A stretch of DNA of 64,000 bases from Salinimicrobium xinjiangense DSM 19287 (GCF_000423585.1 NZ_AUIG01000001.1:124001-188000), one strand, 5' to 3'; shown: positions 28,127 through 38,071, counted from the first letter of the stretch. The notes: generated by a model not told the origin, from the sequence alone. Translations and numbers: made by a program.

Positions 28127-29193
28127 TGCATATTGCTACACTGCAGATTGAAGCCTTGGAATTGCTAAAAAAGCTGATTCAAACCCCTTCCTTTTCCGGA
28201 GAAGAAAGTGGTACGGCTGATCTGCTGGAAAATTGGTTTAAAGATCATAATATTCCTTTCAGCAGACATCTGAACAATGTTTGGGCGGTTAACAAAAATT
28301 TCGACAAGGCTAAACCTACCCTGTTGCTGAATTCTCACCACGATACGGTGAAGCCAAATTCAGCGTATACGAGAGATCCCTTTGAAGCCAAGATTGTGGA
28401 CGGCAAATTATACGGACTGGGAAGTAATGATGCGGGCGGTTGCCTGGTATCATTGCTCGCGACTTTTACTTACTTCTATGAGGCAACAGATCTTTCCTGG
28501 AATCTTCTCTTTGCAGGAACTGCCGAGGAAGAAACGAATGGGAAAAACGGCATTTCATGTCTGCTGCCAATAATACCAAATATTGATACCGCTATTGTTG
28601 GGGAACCAACTTTAATGGATCTGGCAATTGCAGAAAAAGGCCTGGTAGTTTTTGATGCGGTAATTAAAGGAACACCCTCTCATGCTGCCCATCCAAATGG
28701 CAACAATGCCATCTACAAAACTGCTTCTGTGCTCGAATGGTTTCAGAAGTATAAATTTGAAAAAGAGTCTGAAGCTTTGGGGTCGGTTAAAATGACAGTC
28801 ACTCAGATCAACGCCGGAACCCAACATAACGTGATCCCCGGAAAAGTGGAGCTTGTGATCGATGTAAGAGTGAATGACCGCTATTCAAATGCTGAAATTG
28901 AAGAGATCCTGCAGAAAGAGGCACCGATAGACGAGATAAAAGCCAGATCACTGCGTTTAAATTCTTCCTCTATTCCAAAGGAGCATGAGCTGGTACAGGC
29001 GGGAATTTCCCTGGGGATGGCAACCTATGGCTCTCCAACCCTGTCTGACCAGGCGATGCTCTCCTGTCCTTCGCTAAAACTGGGACCGGGAGATTCGACA
29101 CGTTCGCACTCGGCAGATGAATCCATCTTCGTGAGGGAAATCGGGGAAGGTATTGAGAAGTATATCAAATTGCTGGAAAAGGCCATAAAATAA
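28126..29193 (+). CDS. argE: M20 family acylornithine/acylcitrulline deacylase
   Basis: A 355-residue M20 metallopeptidase. Zinc ligands are visible: His71-x-Asp73 in HHDTV, bridging Asp102 in SNDAGG, Glu134/Glu135 in AEEE, and a late His in RSHSADE. In pathways using ArgF' the enzyme releases citrulline from N-acylcitrulline. It overlaps argB by one base. Of M20 subtypes, ArgE/DapE is indicated by context; the acyl group (acetyl or succinyl) is unknown. Confidence 0.92.
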   Translation: MHIATLQIEALELLKKLIQTPSFSGEESGTADLLENWFKDHNIPFSRHLNNVWAVNKNFDKAKPTLLLNSHHDTVKPNSAYTRDPFEAKIVDGKLYGLGSNDAGGCLVSLLATFTYFYEATDLSWNLLFAGTAEEETNGKNGISCLLPIIPNIDTAIVGEPTLMDLAIAEKGLVVFDAVIKGTPSHAAHPNGNNAIYKTASVLEWFQKYKFEKESEALGSVKMTVTQINAGTQHNVIPGKVELVIDVRVNDRYSNAEIEEILQKEAPIDEIKARSLRLNSSSIPKEHELVQAGISLGMATYGSPTLSDQAMLSCPSLKLGPGDSTRSHSADESIFVREIGEGIEKYIKLLEKAIK

Positions 29194-29202
29194 CAATTGT
29201 AG

Positions 29203-29278
29203 GTCATCCTGAATTTATTTCAGGATCTTATTCTGGTTATTATCATAAAATAGAAGCTGAAACAAGTTCAGCTTGACA
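29203..29278. repeat. Two palindromic intergenic repeats (TTCAGGAT and TTCAGCTT types)
   Basis: GTCATCCTGAA...TTCAGGATC (29203-29227) and AAGCTGAA-ACAAG-TTCAGCTT (29254-29274, then GACA) are two variants of the same palindrome family. Copies of both types recur at 38138-38192 and 38393-38443. They lie between argE and argH, inside the operon. Confidence 0.85.
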
Positions 29279-29316
29279 GTTTAAGAAAGTTGTTGAAGAA
29301 ATAAAATGATTAGAAT

Positions 29317-30597
29317 ATGAAACTCTGGGACAAAGGAATATCAATAGACAAACAAATAGAAAAGTTCACGGTTGGCAACGACCGGGAACTGGACCTGCAT
29401 CTTGCGAAATATGATATTCAGGCATCCATAGCACATGGAAAAATGCTGGGGAAGGTTGGGATCATGGATGAAGAAGAAGTGGAGCAGATAGTTTCTGAAC
29501 TACGGAAGTTAGCAAAATCAGTAGAGGAGGGAACTTTTACAATTGAAGAGGATTTTGAGGATGTGCACTCTAAAATTGAATATGAACTCACAGCCGCTTT
29601 GGGAGAAACAGGTAAAAAGATCCATACTGCGCGTTCAAGAAATGATCAGGTTTTGGTGGCAATGCAGCTGTACTTTAAAGAGAATCTTCAGGAGATCTCT
29701 TCTAAAACCGGAAAACTAATTGATCTGCTTCTTGAACTGGCAGAGGAGCACAAAGAAAAGGTGCTTCCCGGCTATACTCACTTGCAGGTGGCCATGCCAT
29801 CTTCTTTTGGCTTGTGGTTTTCAGCTTATGCTGAGTTATTGATCGATGATCTGTACCTGCTCGAAGCCGGACTAAAAATTGTGGATCAGAACCCGTTGGG
29901 ATCGGCTGCAGGATACGGTTCCTCGTTTCCCATCGACCGGGAATTCACTACCAAAGAACTCGGCTTTTCTACTCTCAAATACAATGTAGTGGCAGCACAG
30001 ATGAGTCGTGGGAAATGCGAACGAACTGCAACTTCAAATATAGCTTCCCTGGCCAATACGCTTTCCAGGTTTGCAATGGATATTTGCCTGTACATGAGCG
30101 AGAATTTCGATTTCATCACTTTCCCTGATGAATTGACCACCGGTTCCAGTATAATGCCTCATAAAAAGAACCCGGATGTTTTTGAACTTATACGGGGAAA
30201 ATGCAACAAGCTGCAGGCGATTGCTAATGAAATGATCCTTATCACTAATAACCTCCCAAGCGGATATCACAGGGATTACCAGCTTATCAAAGAAAACAGC
30301 ATCTATGCTATGGAAAACATGAAAGAGATACTGGACGTTTTCACTCATTCCATTGCGCAGGTAAAAGTGAAGGAGGTAAATCTTGAAGATGAAAAGTACA
30401 GGTACTTGTTTACCGTTGACAGTATTAATGATCTTGTAATGCAGGGAAAATCCTTTAGAGAAGCTTATAAGAAGATTGGTGCCGAGGTAGAAAAAGGTTC
30501 ATATCAACCCGGAACATCAAAGAAGCATTCCCATCTTGGAAGTAAAGACAATTTAGCTTTGGAAGAGATTAGAAAGAAGAAAAATAATTTGCACTAA
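29317..30597 (+). CDS. argH: Argininosuccinate lyase
   Basis: A 426-residue member of the fumarase/aspartase superfamily; it splits argininosuccinate into arginine and fumarate, the last step. The signature GSSIMPHKKNPD is present with the catalytic Ser in SS; HTARSRNDQV (about 101-110) and TGYTHLQ-type P-GYTHLQVA segments are also visible. Full length. It closes the arginine operon and converges with the pseudouridine synthase gene. Confidence 0.96.
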   Translation: MKLWDKGISIDKQIEKFTVGNDRELDLHLAKYDIQASIAHGKMLGKVGIMDEEEVEQIVSELRKLAKSVEEGTFTIEEDFEDVHSKIEYELTAALGETGKKIHTARSRNDQVLVAMQLYFKENLQEISSKTGKLIDLLLELAEEHKEKVLPGYTHLQVAMPSSFGLWFSAYAELLIDDLYLLEAGLKIVDQNPLGSAAGYGSSFPIDREFTTKELGFSTLKYNVVAAQMSRGKCERTATSNIASLANTLSRFAMDICLYMSENFDFITFPDELTTGSSIMPHKKNPDVFELIRGKCNKLQAIANEMILITNNLPSGYHRDYQLIKENSIYAMENMKEILDVFTHSIAQVKVKEVNLEDEKYRYLFTVDSINDLVMQGKSFREAYKKIGAEVEKGSYQPGTSKKHSHLGSKDNLALEEIRKKKNNLH

Positions 30598-30645
30598 ACC
30601 TTCTCGTTCTAACCAAAGCTTTGTTTGAAAAAATGGTTATGCTTA

Positions 30646-31344
30646 TTAAGAACAGGCATCCCAAATAGGATTCTGTGGCGGAGGAGCGGTAATTTCCAGT
30701 TTCTCCTTTTTCACCGGGTGCTCAAGAACCAGCTTTCGCGCATGAAGATGTATGCTTCCGTCTTTGTTGCTTCGGTCGAATCCGTATTTAAGATCTCCCT
30801 TGATAGGGCAGCCAATGGCCGATAGCTGACTCCGGATCTGGTGATGTCTACCCGTGTGCAGGTCGATCTCCAGGAGAAAATAATTGTTGAGGCTCTTTAG
30901 AATATGGTACTCTAAAATTGCTTTTTTGGAATCCGGTACTTCTTTGATGTGGGCGTAGGATTTATTCTGCTTTGGATTCCGCTTCATGAAATGTACAAGC
31001 GTGTCCTCCTGTTTTGGCGGCGGATTTTTCACAATTGCCCAGTAGGTCTTTTTTGCGTCCTTTTCTTTAAATAGCTTGTTGAGGCGGGGAAGGGCTTTGG
31101 AAGTTTTGGCGAAAACAACAATTCCGCTGGTGGGGCGGTCGAGTCGGTGAACCACTCCGAGATAAACTTTTCCGGGTTTGTTGTATTTGATCTTTATATA
31201 CTCCTTTACCACCTCACTTAGTGGCACATCTCCAGTCTTGTCACCCTGCACAATATCCCCCGGGCGTTTGTTTACGATGATCAAATGATTGTCTTCGTAA
31301 AGCACCTGTAGGTTATGCGGAGTGGAGATTATTTTATCTGTCAA
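30646..31344 (-). CDS. RluA-family RNA pseudouridine synthase
   Basis: A 232-residue pseudouridine synthase. The RluA catalytic motif VHRLDRPTSG contains Asp69, and GRHHQIR (about 166-172) is the second signature. There is no N-terminal S4 domain, so it belongs to the short RluA/RluC-like subgroup that modifies rRNA or tRNA uridines; the target is not predictable. It is the last gene of a minus-strand group and is separated from it by 11 bases. Confidence 0.93.
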   Translation of the reverse strand: MTDKIISTPHNLQVLYEDNHLIIVNKRPGDIVQGDKTGDVPLSEVVKEYIKIKYNKPGKVYLGVVHRLDRPTSGIVVFAKTSKALPRLNKLFKEKDAKKTYWAIVKNPPPKQEDTLVHFMKRNPKQNKSYAHIKEVPDSKKAILEYHILKSLNNYFLLEIDLHTGRHHQIRSQLSAIGCPIKGDLKYGFDRSNKDGSIHLHARKLVLEHPVKKEKLEITAPPPQNPIWDACS

Positions 31345-31355
31345 AAAAGGGAAAT

Positions 31356-31772
31356 TTAACTGTATTTATATTCTTTAAGAGAAGCCTCCTCAAAGGTAAC
31401 ATCCAGGGACCTCAGGTATTTATTGAGTTCTTCCCTCTGAGATTTATTGACTAATTCTGAATTGATCTTCAGTTTCTTATCTGAAGTAAACAAAGTATAG
31501 TCCCCGGCAAACTTCCTGATTTTTTCTACTTCAGAAAGAGAAACAGATTTGGAAATTAATCCGCCTCTTATAAGGCTGCCATTATCGAACTTCAAGTAAG
31601 GCATCTTCAATTGGTAAATACCCGAAATCAAATGAAGCAGGCCAACAACTATAAAACCATACCGGAAAATATTATCTGGCTCGGTTACGGCGAAGTAGAT
31701 ACCCAGGATGAAAAAAAGTGAACCCAGGATCAACTCTTTCCAAATTATTTTCTTGTAGTACCTGAAGGTCAT
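31356..31772 (-). CDS. Small two-TM membrane protein, PH-like, paralogue 3 of 3
   Basis: A 138-residue protein not matched to a named family. Two hydrophobic helices (about 13-29 and 35-53) are followed by a soluble beta-rich part that reads like a bacterial PH-like domain (LKFDNGSLIRGG, VSLSEVEKIRKF). Layout, length and motifs match the next two genes, so the three are tandem duplicates. Its start overlaps the stop of the next gene by 4 bases. Function unknown. Confidence 0.7.
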   Translation of the reverse strand: MTFRYYKKIIWKELILGSLFFILGIYFAVTEPDNIFRYGFIVVGLLHLISGIYQLKMPYLKFDNGSLIRGGLISKSVSLSEVEKIRKFAGDYTLFTSDKKLKINSELVNKSQREELNKYLRSLDVTFEEASLKEYKYS

Positions 31773-32194
31773 ATTGCAGATTTTTCAGCAGTCTCAGAAA
31801 AAGAATTTTTTTCCGGTTCCAGATCTAATGAAGCCAGAAATTCTTTAAATGCAGGAAAGTCTTCTTTGTTAATTAATTTCGTGCTGATATTTAGTTCTTT
31901 ATGAGGTGTCAAAAATGTAATTTCGTCAGTAATTTTTTTTATTCTGGTAATCTGTCTGAGATCAATTCTCTTTTTTCTTCCAGGCACGAAATAAGTGAGC
32001 ACTTGATTTTCTATTCTCAAACACTGAAACTTTAATTTATAAAAGCTTGATCCCAAATATAATATACCTAAAGCTGTAAAAAGATATTTAAAGATATCGG
32101 AGCCGAAAATTATTCCTAAAATTCCAGCCAGCAGATATAACGAACCAACGGTAAAATCTGCTATTAAATGCTTATTTGAATATCTAATTACCAT
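31769..32194 (-). CDS. Small two-TM membrane protein, PH-like, paralogue 2 of 3
   Basis: A 141-residue protein with the same layout as its neighbours: two helices (about 12-28, 34-50), then LRIENQVLTYF and a basic strand KKRIDLRQITRIKKI. The shared pattern D-L/S-x-x-I-x-R-I-x at the start of the third strand group marks all three paralogues. It overlaps both neighbours by 4 to 7 bases, so the three are translated together. Function unknown. Confidence 0.7.
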   Translation of the reverse strand: MVIRYSNKHLIADFTVGSLYLLAGILGIIFGSDIFKYLFTALGILYLGSSFYKLKFQCLRIENQVLTYFVPGRKKRIDLRQITRIKKITDEITFLTPHKELNISTKLINKEDFPAFKEFLASLDLEPEKNSFSETAEKSAI

Positions 32195-32622
32195 CCTTCA
32201 GAAGATATTGCCCGGCACCAACCGATAAAAGGATTCTTCTGAGACTCGAGCTCCAGGGAGCCTAAAACCCGGTAAAGATCTTTTATCGACTCTTTATCAA
32301 TGACTGAGGTGTTAATGCTAAAATTTGTTTCAGGTGATGTCAGTTTAATCCTCCCCGGCAAGGATTGGATTCGATTGATTGTTGAGAGGGAAATGGACCT
32401 TTTTCTCAGCGAATATTTGGTCAATATTCCATCTTCAATACTTAAATAACCAAATTTTCGCTCGAGAAAGAAACTACCAACCATCAATATTCCCAGGATT
32501 AGTTGGACGTAGTGGATAAAACCGGCTGTTCCTTCAAAAGCTTTTAAGGCTCCAAAAATGGCAAATGCTGCTCCCAAAGCACCATTTAAGAAAACTCTAC
32601 TCTTTGAATATTGGATCTTCAT
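32188..32622 (-). CDS. Small two-TM membrane protein, PH-like, paralogue 1 of 3
   Basis: A 144-residue protein, first of the tandem trio. Two helices (about 12-28, 34-52), then LSIEDGILTKYSLRKRSISL and STINRIQSLPG. Related in pattern to the other two but clearly diverged, so the duplication is not recent. It is 41 bases downstream of panB on the same strand. No catalytic motif. Function unknown; membrane-bound PH-like modules often mediate assembly or membrane stress responses. Confidence 0.7.
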   Translation of the reverse strand: MKIQYSKSRVFLNGALGAAFAIFGALKAFEGTAGFIHYVQLILGILMVGSFFLERKFGYLSIEDGILTKYSLRKRSISLSTINRIQSLPGRIKLTSPETNFSINTSVIDKESIKDLYRVLGSLELESQKNPFIGWCRAISSEGW

Positions 32623-32637
32623 GAAAGGACCACTTCG

Positions 32638-32668
32638 TACTTCTAACTTCTAATATCTAACTTCTAGT
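32638..32668. repeat. Short ACTTCTA-type tandem repeat
   Basis: Copies of TACTTCTA/AACTTCTA/ATCTAACTTCTA run from the end of panB upstream of the first small membrane gene. A related ATCTCAATACT pair flanks a palindrome at 34396-34448. Confidence 0.6.
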
Positions 32669-33482
32669 ATTGTTCTTCGTCTGATGGGAAATTCCTGCTC
32701 TTCACATCATCCCGGTATTGCTCAAAAGCCTTCGTCATCTCTGAATATAGATCCAGATATCTTCTCAAGAACCGCGGATTAAATTCGTGGGTCATTCCTA
32801 TCATGTCGTGAACTACCAGCACCTGGCCGTCAACTCCATTTCCGGCACCAATTCCAATAACCGGAATAGTCAGACTCTCTGCTACTTCTTTGGCCAGTTT
32901 GGCAGGAACTTTTTCAAGAACAAGAGCAAAACATCCGGCTTTTTCAAGCATAAGAGCATCAGTCTTTAATTTTTCAGCTTCGGCGTCTTCCTTTGCGCGA
33001 ACAGTGTAAGTTCCGAATTTATAAATGGACTGCGGAGTTAAACCCAAATGTCCCATCACCGGAATTCCGGCATTGAGAATCCGTTTTACTGAATCTTTAA
33101 TTTCTTTTCCGCCTTCCAGTTTTACTGCATGTCCGCCGCTTTCTTTCATGATCCTGATGGAAGACCGCAAAGCTTCTTTAGGATCACTTTGATAACTTCC
33201 GAAGGGAAGGTCCACAACCACTAAAGCTCTTTCTACCGCTCTCACTACGCTTGCCGCATGATAGATCATTTGATCAAGGGTAATAGGAAGGGTTGTTTCG
33301 TGTCCCGCCATTACATTACTGGCCGAATCGCCTACAAGTATTACATCTATGCCTGCACCATCCACAATCTTTGCCATAGAAAAATCATAGGCGGTGAGCA
33401 TGGAGATCTTTTCTCCGTTGGCTTTCATTTCCACCAGAGATTTTGTGGTAACGCGTTTGTACTCTTTCTTTGCGACTGACAT
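32664..33482 (-). CDS. panB: 3-methyl-2-oxobutanoate hydroxymethyltransferase
   Basis: A 272-residue PanB, which makes ketopantoate from 2-oxoisovalerate and methylene-tetrahydrofolate in pantothenate synthesis. [19 protein letters not shown] and [18 protein letters not shown] are the family signatures, with metal-binding Asp in GDS and the catalytic Glu in VLEKVPA. Full length. It is divergent from the NTF2-like gene, with a 57-base shared promoter region. Confidence 0.96.
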   Translation of the reverse strand: MSVAKKEYKRVTTKSLVEMKANGEKISMLTAYDFSMAKIVDGAGIDVILVGDSASNVMAGHETTLPITLDQMIYHAASVVRAVERALVVVDLPFGSYQSDPKEALRSSIRIMKESGGHAVKLEGGKEIKDSVKRILNAGIPVMGHLGLTPQSIYKFGTYTVRAKEDAEAEKLKTDALMLEKAGCFALVLEKVPAKLAKEVAESLTIPVIGIGAGNGVDGQVLVVHDMIGMTHEFNPRFLRRYLDLYSEMTKAFEQYRDDVKSRNFPSDEEQY

Positions 33483-33539
33483 AGGGTAAAAATTAAAATT
33501 CAGGTAAAAGTACTAAATTACCTTCAAAACCGTATAGCC

Positions 33540-34016
33540 ATGAAAAGACTTGTAACGAGTGTCGTTTTTCTCCTTTTTGGAGCCTTTGCAATAGCTCAGG
33601 ATATTTCTGAAGAAGATAAGGTAAAAGAAGTTATAAATACCTTTTTTGAAGGTTTCCATGCCCGGGATTCGATTATTATGAAGTCTGCATTCCATGAAGA
33701 TCCTGTTGTGCAAACTATTGGCAGAACCAAAGAAGGCGACACGAAACTTGTCAAAGAGGAGCTGGAAAAGGTTCTGAAGGGAATAGTTTCTATACCCCTG
33801 GAAACGGAATTCAAAGAGGTGCTACATGATTATGTCATCAAAATAGACGGAGACATGGCAAATGCCTGGACACCTTATTCGTTTTATCTAAACGATACTT
33901 TTAGCCATTGTGGGGTGAATAATTTTCAGCTTATGAAGCAAAAAGGAGAATGGAATATCATCTACCTGATCGATACCAGGAGGAAGGAAGGATGTGAGGA
34001 GAAGAAATTAAAGTGA
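33540..34016 (+). CDS. Secreted NTF2-like (SnoaL-type) protein
   Basis: A 158-residue protein with signal peptide ending FAIAQ. The rest is one NTF2-like fold: helix EEDKVKEVINTFFEGFHARD, then the strand pattern AFHEDPVVQTIGR and the C-terminal HCGVNNFQLMKQKGEWNIIYLIDTRR. This fold is often used by small periplasmic proteins of unknown function in Bacteroidota. No conserved catalytic dyad can be assigned. Single gene, followed by a repeat-rich gap. Confidence 0.8.
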   Translation: MKRLVTSVVFLLFGAFAIAQDISEEDKVKEVINTFFEGFHARDSIIMKSAFHEDPVVQTIGRTKEGDTKLVKEELEKVLKGIVSIPLETEFKEVLHDYVIKIDGDMANAWTPYSFYLNDTFSHCGVNNFQLMKQKGEWNIIYLIDTRRKEGCEEKKLK

Positions 34017-34020
34017 TTCC

Positions 34021-34448
34021 TGTTGCGGGTTGCCTGTTGCCGGTTGCCGGTTCCCGAATTCCTGTTCGTCCCAAATTTCAGTTTTCCGCTTAAAAAAGTT
34101 TTGACAAAATTCCGCTGCGCGGGTGTGGCGCCTGACCACCCCGTCTCCGCCTCCCGGCGGAGCCACCCCTCCTTAAAAAAAGGAGGGGAGCTGTTGGAGA
34201 CATTTCGCTGCGCGAAACCCTCCTCGGGAGGAGGGAGTTCAAATTGATAATTCCGCTTCGCGTTCACTGCCTTAGGCAGGAAATTTCATTTAAAGCTGAA
34301 ATGTGCAGCCCGGAGGGGAAGTCGTGTACGACTTCCTAGGGTTCCTCTCCTTTTTTCAAGGAGGGGTGCCAGCAGGGCGGGGTGGTCAAAGTCTAAAATC
34401 TCAATACTCTCCCGATATAGCTATCGGGACTAATATCTCAATACTATC
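34021..34448. repeat. Repeat-filled intergenic island
   Basis: This 430-base gap holds no gene. It has GTTGCCGG minisatellite units (34022-34055), a GC-rich hairpin CTCCGCC/GGCGGAG (34145-34162), CCCCTCC-TTAAAAAAA-GGAGGGG (34167-34189), and a matching inverted copy (34352-34386: GGAGGGGTG...GGGCGGGGTGGTC) of the CCACCCC block near 34133-34175. A CCCGATATAGCTATCGGG palindrome lies near 34411-34428. A similar CCCCTCC block appears at 38230. Confidence 0.8.
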
Positions 34449-35873
34449 CTAACAGTCACTCAAACTCACCCTCACCGCCAATCCGCCTTCTGAGGTTTCT
34501 TTGTATTTCGAGTTCATATCTTTTGCAGTTTCCCACATGGTCTCGATTACCTTGTCCAATGGAACTTTCGCGTGGATGGAATCGGCATCCATGGCCATTT
34601 CTGCAGCGTTAATGGCTTTAATTGCGCCCATGGAGTTTCTTTCAATACATGGTATTTGAACGAGTCCGGCGATGGGGTCGCAGGTTAGGCCCAAGTGGTG
34701 TTCCATAGCTATTTCCGCAGCCATCATTACCTGTTCGGGAGAACCGCCCATTACTTCAGTTAGCGCTCCGGCGGCCATGGAAGAGGAAACTCCGATTTCT
34801 GCCTGACAACCACCCATGGCCGCAGAAATTGTTGCTCCTTTTTTAAACAAACTTCCAATTTCACCGGCTACTAGAAGGAACTGCTTTATCTTTTCAAATC
34901 CGGCGTCGTGGTTTTCTATGGTGAGGTAGTACATGACAACCGCAGGAATTACTCCGGCGCTTCCGTTGGTTGGCGCTGTTACCACACGTCCCAAAGAAGC
35001 ATTTACCTCATTAACGCCTAAAGCGAAGCAGCTTACCCATTTTAGAATGGAACGGAATTTCACTTCGGTGTTTCGAATAGCTTCGATCCATTCTTCCTTG
35101 TTTTCATATTTTGAATCACCGATAAGCTTTTTGTGAGAGTCCGGGGCCCGGCGGCGCACGTTAAGCCCACCGGGGAGGGTGCCTTCGGTATGACAGCCCA
35201 GGTACATGGATTCCAGCATTACATCCCATATGGCTTTTAGTCCGGCGTCGATCTCTTCTTCAGTCCGAAGGGATTTTTCGTTCTCGTAAACGATTTCAGA
35301 GATCTTCTTGTTCTCCTGCTTACAAAAAGCACCCAGTTCGGTTCCCTTAACTATAGGAAAAGGAAATTCTTTAAATTTCTTCAGTTGCTTTTTTGCATTC
35401 TTCCTTTCTTCCTTTACGACAAATCCCCCGCCGATGGAGTAGAAGGTGGAGGAGGTGGTTTTTCCGGAGGAAAGGAGGGCGGTAAATTTCATTCCGTTGG
35501 GATGGAATGGCAGGAACTTCTTATTGAAGACGATATCGTTTACGAGGTCAAAGTCGATACTGCGTTCGCCGTTCAGATTAAGACGGTTAAATGTCTTAAT
35601 GTTATTGATCTCAGGATCAATATTTTCTACGGGTACAGTGACAGGATCATAGCCTAAAAGTCCGAGCACCGAAGCCAGGTCTGTGGCGTGACCTTTTCCG
35701 GTAAGGGAAAGGGAACCATAGAGGTTGATGGTCACTTTTTCCACCTGATCAAACCTTCCGGCTTCCTTTAATTCTGCGATCCATCTTTCGGCAGCCCTCC
35801 ATGGACCAAGGGTGTGGGAGCTGGACGGTCCAACTCCTATTTTAAGCATGTCAAAAACGCTGATACTCTCCAT
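34449..35873 (-). CDS. sdaA: L-serine ammonia-lyase, one-chain type
   Basis: A 474-residue iron-sulfur L-serine dehydratase that converts serine to pyruvate and ammonia. The beta domain comes first ([15 protein letters not shown] near 12-26) and the catalytic alpha domain later. Cysteines in [13 protein letters not shown] and IPCIER are the Fe-S ligands known in this family. The ATG at 35873 is chosen over an in-frame TTG at 35879. It is transcribed divergently from dnaK. Confidence 0.96.
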   Translation of the reverse strand: MESISVFDMLKIGVGPSSSHTLGPWRAAERWIAELKEAGRFDQVEKVTINLYGSLSLTGKGHATDLASVLGLLGYDPVTVPVENIDPEINNIKTFNRLNLNGERSIDFDLVNDIVFNKKFLPFHPNGMKFTALLSSGKTTSSTFYSIGGGFVVKEERKNAKKQLKKFKEFPFPIVKGTELGAFCKQENKKISEIVYENEKSLRTEEEIDAGLKAIWDVMLESMYLGCHTEGTLPGGLNVRRRAPDSHKKLIGDSKYENKEEWIEAIRNTEVKFRSILKWVSCFALGVNEVNASLGRVVTAPTNGSAGVIPAVVMYYLTIENHDAGFEKIKQFLLVAGEIGSLFKKGATISAAMGGCQAEIGVSSSMAAGALTEVMGGSPEQVMMAAEIAMEHHLGLTCDPIAGLVQIPCIERNSMGAIKAINAAEMAMDADSIHAKVPLDKVIETMWETAKDMNSKYKETSEGGLAVRVSLSDC

Positions 35874-35965
35874 TCTCAATCTTTAGCGGGCAAAGGTAAT
35901 AATCCCTTCAGCAATTTCAGAATAAAAATCCTTGCCAAAAATTGTAGCAAATGACGGCCTTCAGG

Positions 35966-36015
35966 TGTCAAAAATGACATCCTGTCATATAATTTCCGGT
36001 GGCATAATGATTGAC
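35966..36015 (+). promoter_or_regulatory. Inverted repeat and sigma-54-like element upstream of dnaK
   Basis: TGTCA-AAAA-TGACA (35966-35979) is a perfect inverted repeat, followed by a third half-site TGTCAT (35983-35988). Downstream, TGGCATAATGATTGAC (36000-36015) resembles a sigma-54 -24/-12 promoter with GG-N10-GA in place of GG-N10-GC. Assignment to heat-shock control is inference. Confidence 0.4.
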
Positions 36016-36068
36016 TTTAAGAGGTTGTTCAAAAAATTAAGAAATAATAAATAACAACCTATAGAATT

Positions 36069-38009
36069 ATGAGTAAAATAATTGGAATCGACTTAGGTAC
36101 TACCAACTCCTGTGTTGCCGTAATGGAAGGTAACGAGCCAACGGTGATACCTAATGCCGAAGGAAAAAGAACTACTCCTTCTGTGATTGCTTTTGTAGAA
36201 GGAGGCGAAATAAAAGTAGGGGATCCTGCAAAGCGTCAGGCTGTAACCAACCCGCAAAAAACCATTTCCTCTATCAAGAGGTTCATGGGAAATAAATATT
36301 CCGAAGTTTCTAAAGAAGCCGGAAGGGTTCCTTATAAAGTAGTAAAAGGTGATAACGACACGCCGCGTGTGGAGATCGACGGACGTAAGTATACTCCGCA
36401 GGAACTTTCTGCGATGGTACTTCAAAAAATGAAGAAAACTGCCGAGGATTATCTTGGACAGGATGTGACTGAAGCCGTAATTACCGTACCTGCATACTTT
36501 AATGACTCTCAGCGCCAGGCTACAAAAGAAGCCGGAGAAATCGCCGGTCTTAAAGTGAGAAGGATCATTAACGAGCCAACTGCAGCTGCACTGGCTTACG
36601 GACTTGACAAAAAATCCCAGGATCAGAAGATCGCTGTTTATGACCTTGGTGGTGGTACATTCGATATCTCTATTCTTGAATTAGGAGACGGAGTATTTGA
36701 GGTACTTTCTACAAATGGTGATACGCACCTTGGAGGTGACGATTTTGATGAGGTGATCATCGACTGGCTTGCAGATACTTTCCAGAAAGCTGAAGATATC
36801 GACCTTAGAAAAGACCCAATGGCACTTCAGCGTTTGAAGGAAGCTGCGGAAAAAGCTAAGATTGAGCTTTCCTCTTCTTCTCAGACTGAAATCAACCTGC
36901 CATATGTTACTGCTACCGCTTCAGGACCAAAGCACCTTGTAGAGACACTTACAAGATCAAAATTCGAGCAACTTGCCGATACTTTGGTGAAGCGTTCTAT
37001 GGATCCTGTGCAAAAAGCGCTTAGCGATGCCGGACTTTCAAAAAGTGATATTGACGAAGTAATTCTTGTTGGTGGATCAACCCGTATCCCTAAGATCCAG
37101 GAAGAAGTTGAAAAGTTCTTCGGAAAGAAACCATCAAAAGGAGTGAATCCTGATGAGGTTGTAGCGATTGGTGCTGCGATCCAGGGTGGTGTACTTACAG
37201 GAGATGTAAAAGATGTATTGCTTCTTGATGTAACTCCGCTATCTCTTGGTATTGAAACTATGGGTGGTGTGATGACTAAATTGATCGAGTCTAACACGAC
37301 TATTCCAACCAAGAAATCACAGGTATTCTCTACCGCGGCCGATAATCAGCCATCTGTTGAGATTCACGTGTTACAGGGAGAGCGTCCAATGGCGACCGAT
37401 AACAAGACAATTGGTAGATTCCACCTTGACGGAATTCCACCGGCGCCAAGAGGAACACCTCAAATTGAAGTAACTTTTGACATAGATGCCAACGGTATCA
37501 TCAAAGTAAGCGCTACAGATAAAGCTACCGGTAAATCTCAGGATATCCGAATCGAGGCCTCTTCAGGTCTTACTGAAGAAGAGATCCAAAAGATGAAGCA
37601 GGAAGCTGAAGCGAATGCTGAAACAGATAAAAAAGCCAAAGAAAAAGTAGATAAACTGAACGAAGCTGATGCTATGATCTTCCAGACTGAAAAGCAGCTG
37701 AAAGAATTTGGTGATAAACTTTCTGATGACAAGAAGAAGCCGATCGAAGACGCTTTGGAAGAGCTGAAGAAAGCTTATGAAACAAAAGAAGTTGATACTA
37801 TTCAGCCTGCATTGGACAAGATCAATGAGGCATGGAAAGTAGCTTCTGAAGAAATGTACAAAGCACAAGCCGAGCAAGGCGGACAACCGGGTGGCCCACA
37901 AGGTGGACCGGGAGCCGGAGCCGAGGGAGGAGCAACCGGAGGACAAGCCGGAGGTGACTCCAAGCAAGGTGACGATGTAGAAGACGTTGACTTTGAAGAA
38001 GTAAAGTAA
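36069..38009 (+). CDS. dnaK: Molecular chaperone Hsp70
   Basis: A 646-residue DnaK. The N-terminal ATPase starts [11 protein letters not shown], with the phosphate-2 loop DLGGGTFD (about 194-201); the substrate domain begins near 390, and the Gly-rich tail ends DVDFEEVK. It folds and refolds proteins with DnaJ and GrpE, neither of which is adjacent. The tail is longer and more Gly/Gln-rich than average, but the gene is otherwise standard. A strong terminator follows. Confidence 0.98.
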   Translation: MSKIIGIDLGTTNSCVAVMEGNEPTVIPNAEGKRTTPSVIAFVEGGEIKVGDPAKRQAVTNPQKTISSIKRFMGNKYSEVSKEAGRVPYKVVKGDNDTPRVEIDGRKYTPQELSAMVLQKMKKTAEDYLGQDVTEAVITVPAYFNDSQRQATKEAGEIAGLKVRRIINEPTAAALAYGLDKKSQDQKIAVYDLGGGTFDISILELGDGVFEVLSTNGDTHLGGDDFDEVIIDWLADTFQKAEDIDLRKDPMALQRLKEAAEKAKIELSSSSQTEINLPYVTATASGPKHLVETLTRSKFEQLADTLVKRSMDPVQKALSDAGLSKSDIDEVILVGGSTRIPKIQEEVEKFFGKKPSKGVNPDEVVAIGAAIQGGVLTGDVKDVLLLDVTPLSLGIETMGGVMTKLIESNTTIPTKKSQVFSTAADNQPSVEIHVLQGERPMATDNKTIGRFHLDGIPPAPRGTPQIEVTFDIDANGIIKVSATDKATGKSQDIRIEASSGLTEEEIQKMKQEAEANAETDKKAKEKVDKLNEADAMIFQTEKQLKEFGDKLSDDKKKPIEDALEELKKAYETKEVDTIQPALDKINEAWKVASEEMYKAQAEQGGQPGGPQGGPGAGAEGGATGGQAGGDSKQGDDVEDVDFEEVK

Positions 38010-38050
38010 GCAGAGAACAGGTTTTGTGAAGCAAAACCTTGTGAATCGCT

Positions 38051-38071
38051 TATCCCGACGCATGTCGGGAT
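38051..38071. repeat. TCCCGAC palindrome
   Basis: ATCCCGACGCATGTCGGGAT is a 20-base palindrome just after dnaK; a related CCGATA/TATCGG palindrome is near 34411. No T-run follows, so it is listed as a repeat. Confidence 0.7.

Noticed and set aside
34023-34247. Short plus-strand frame in the repeat island
   Set aside because: It translates hairpin and GGAGGGG repeats only.
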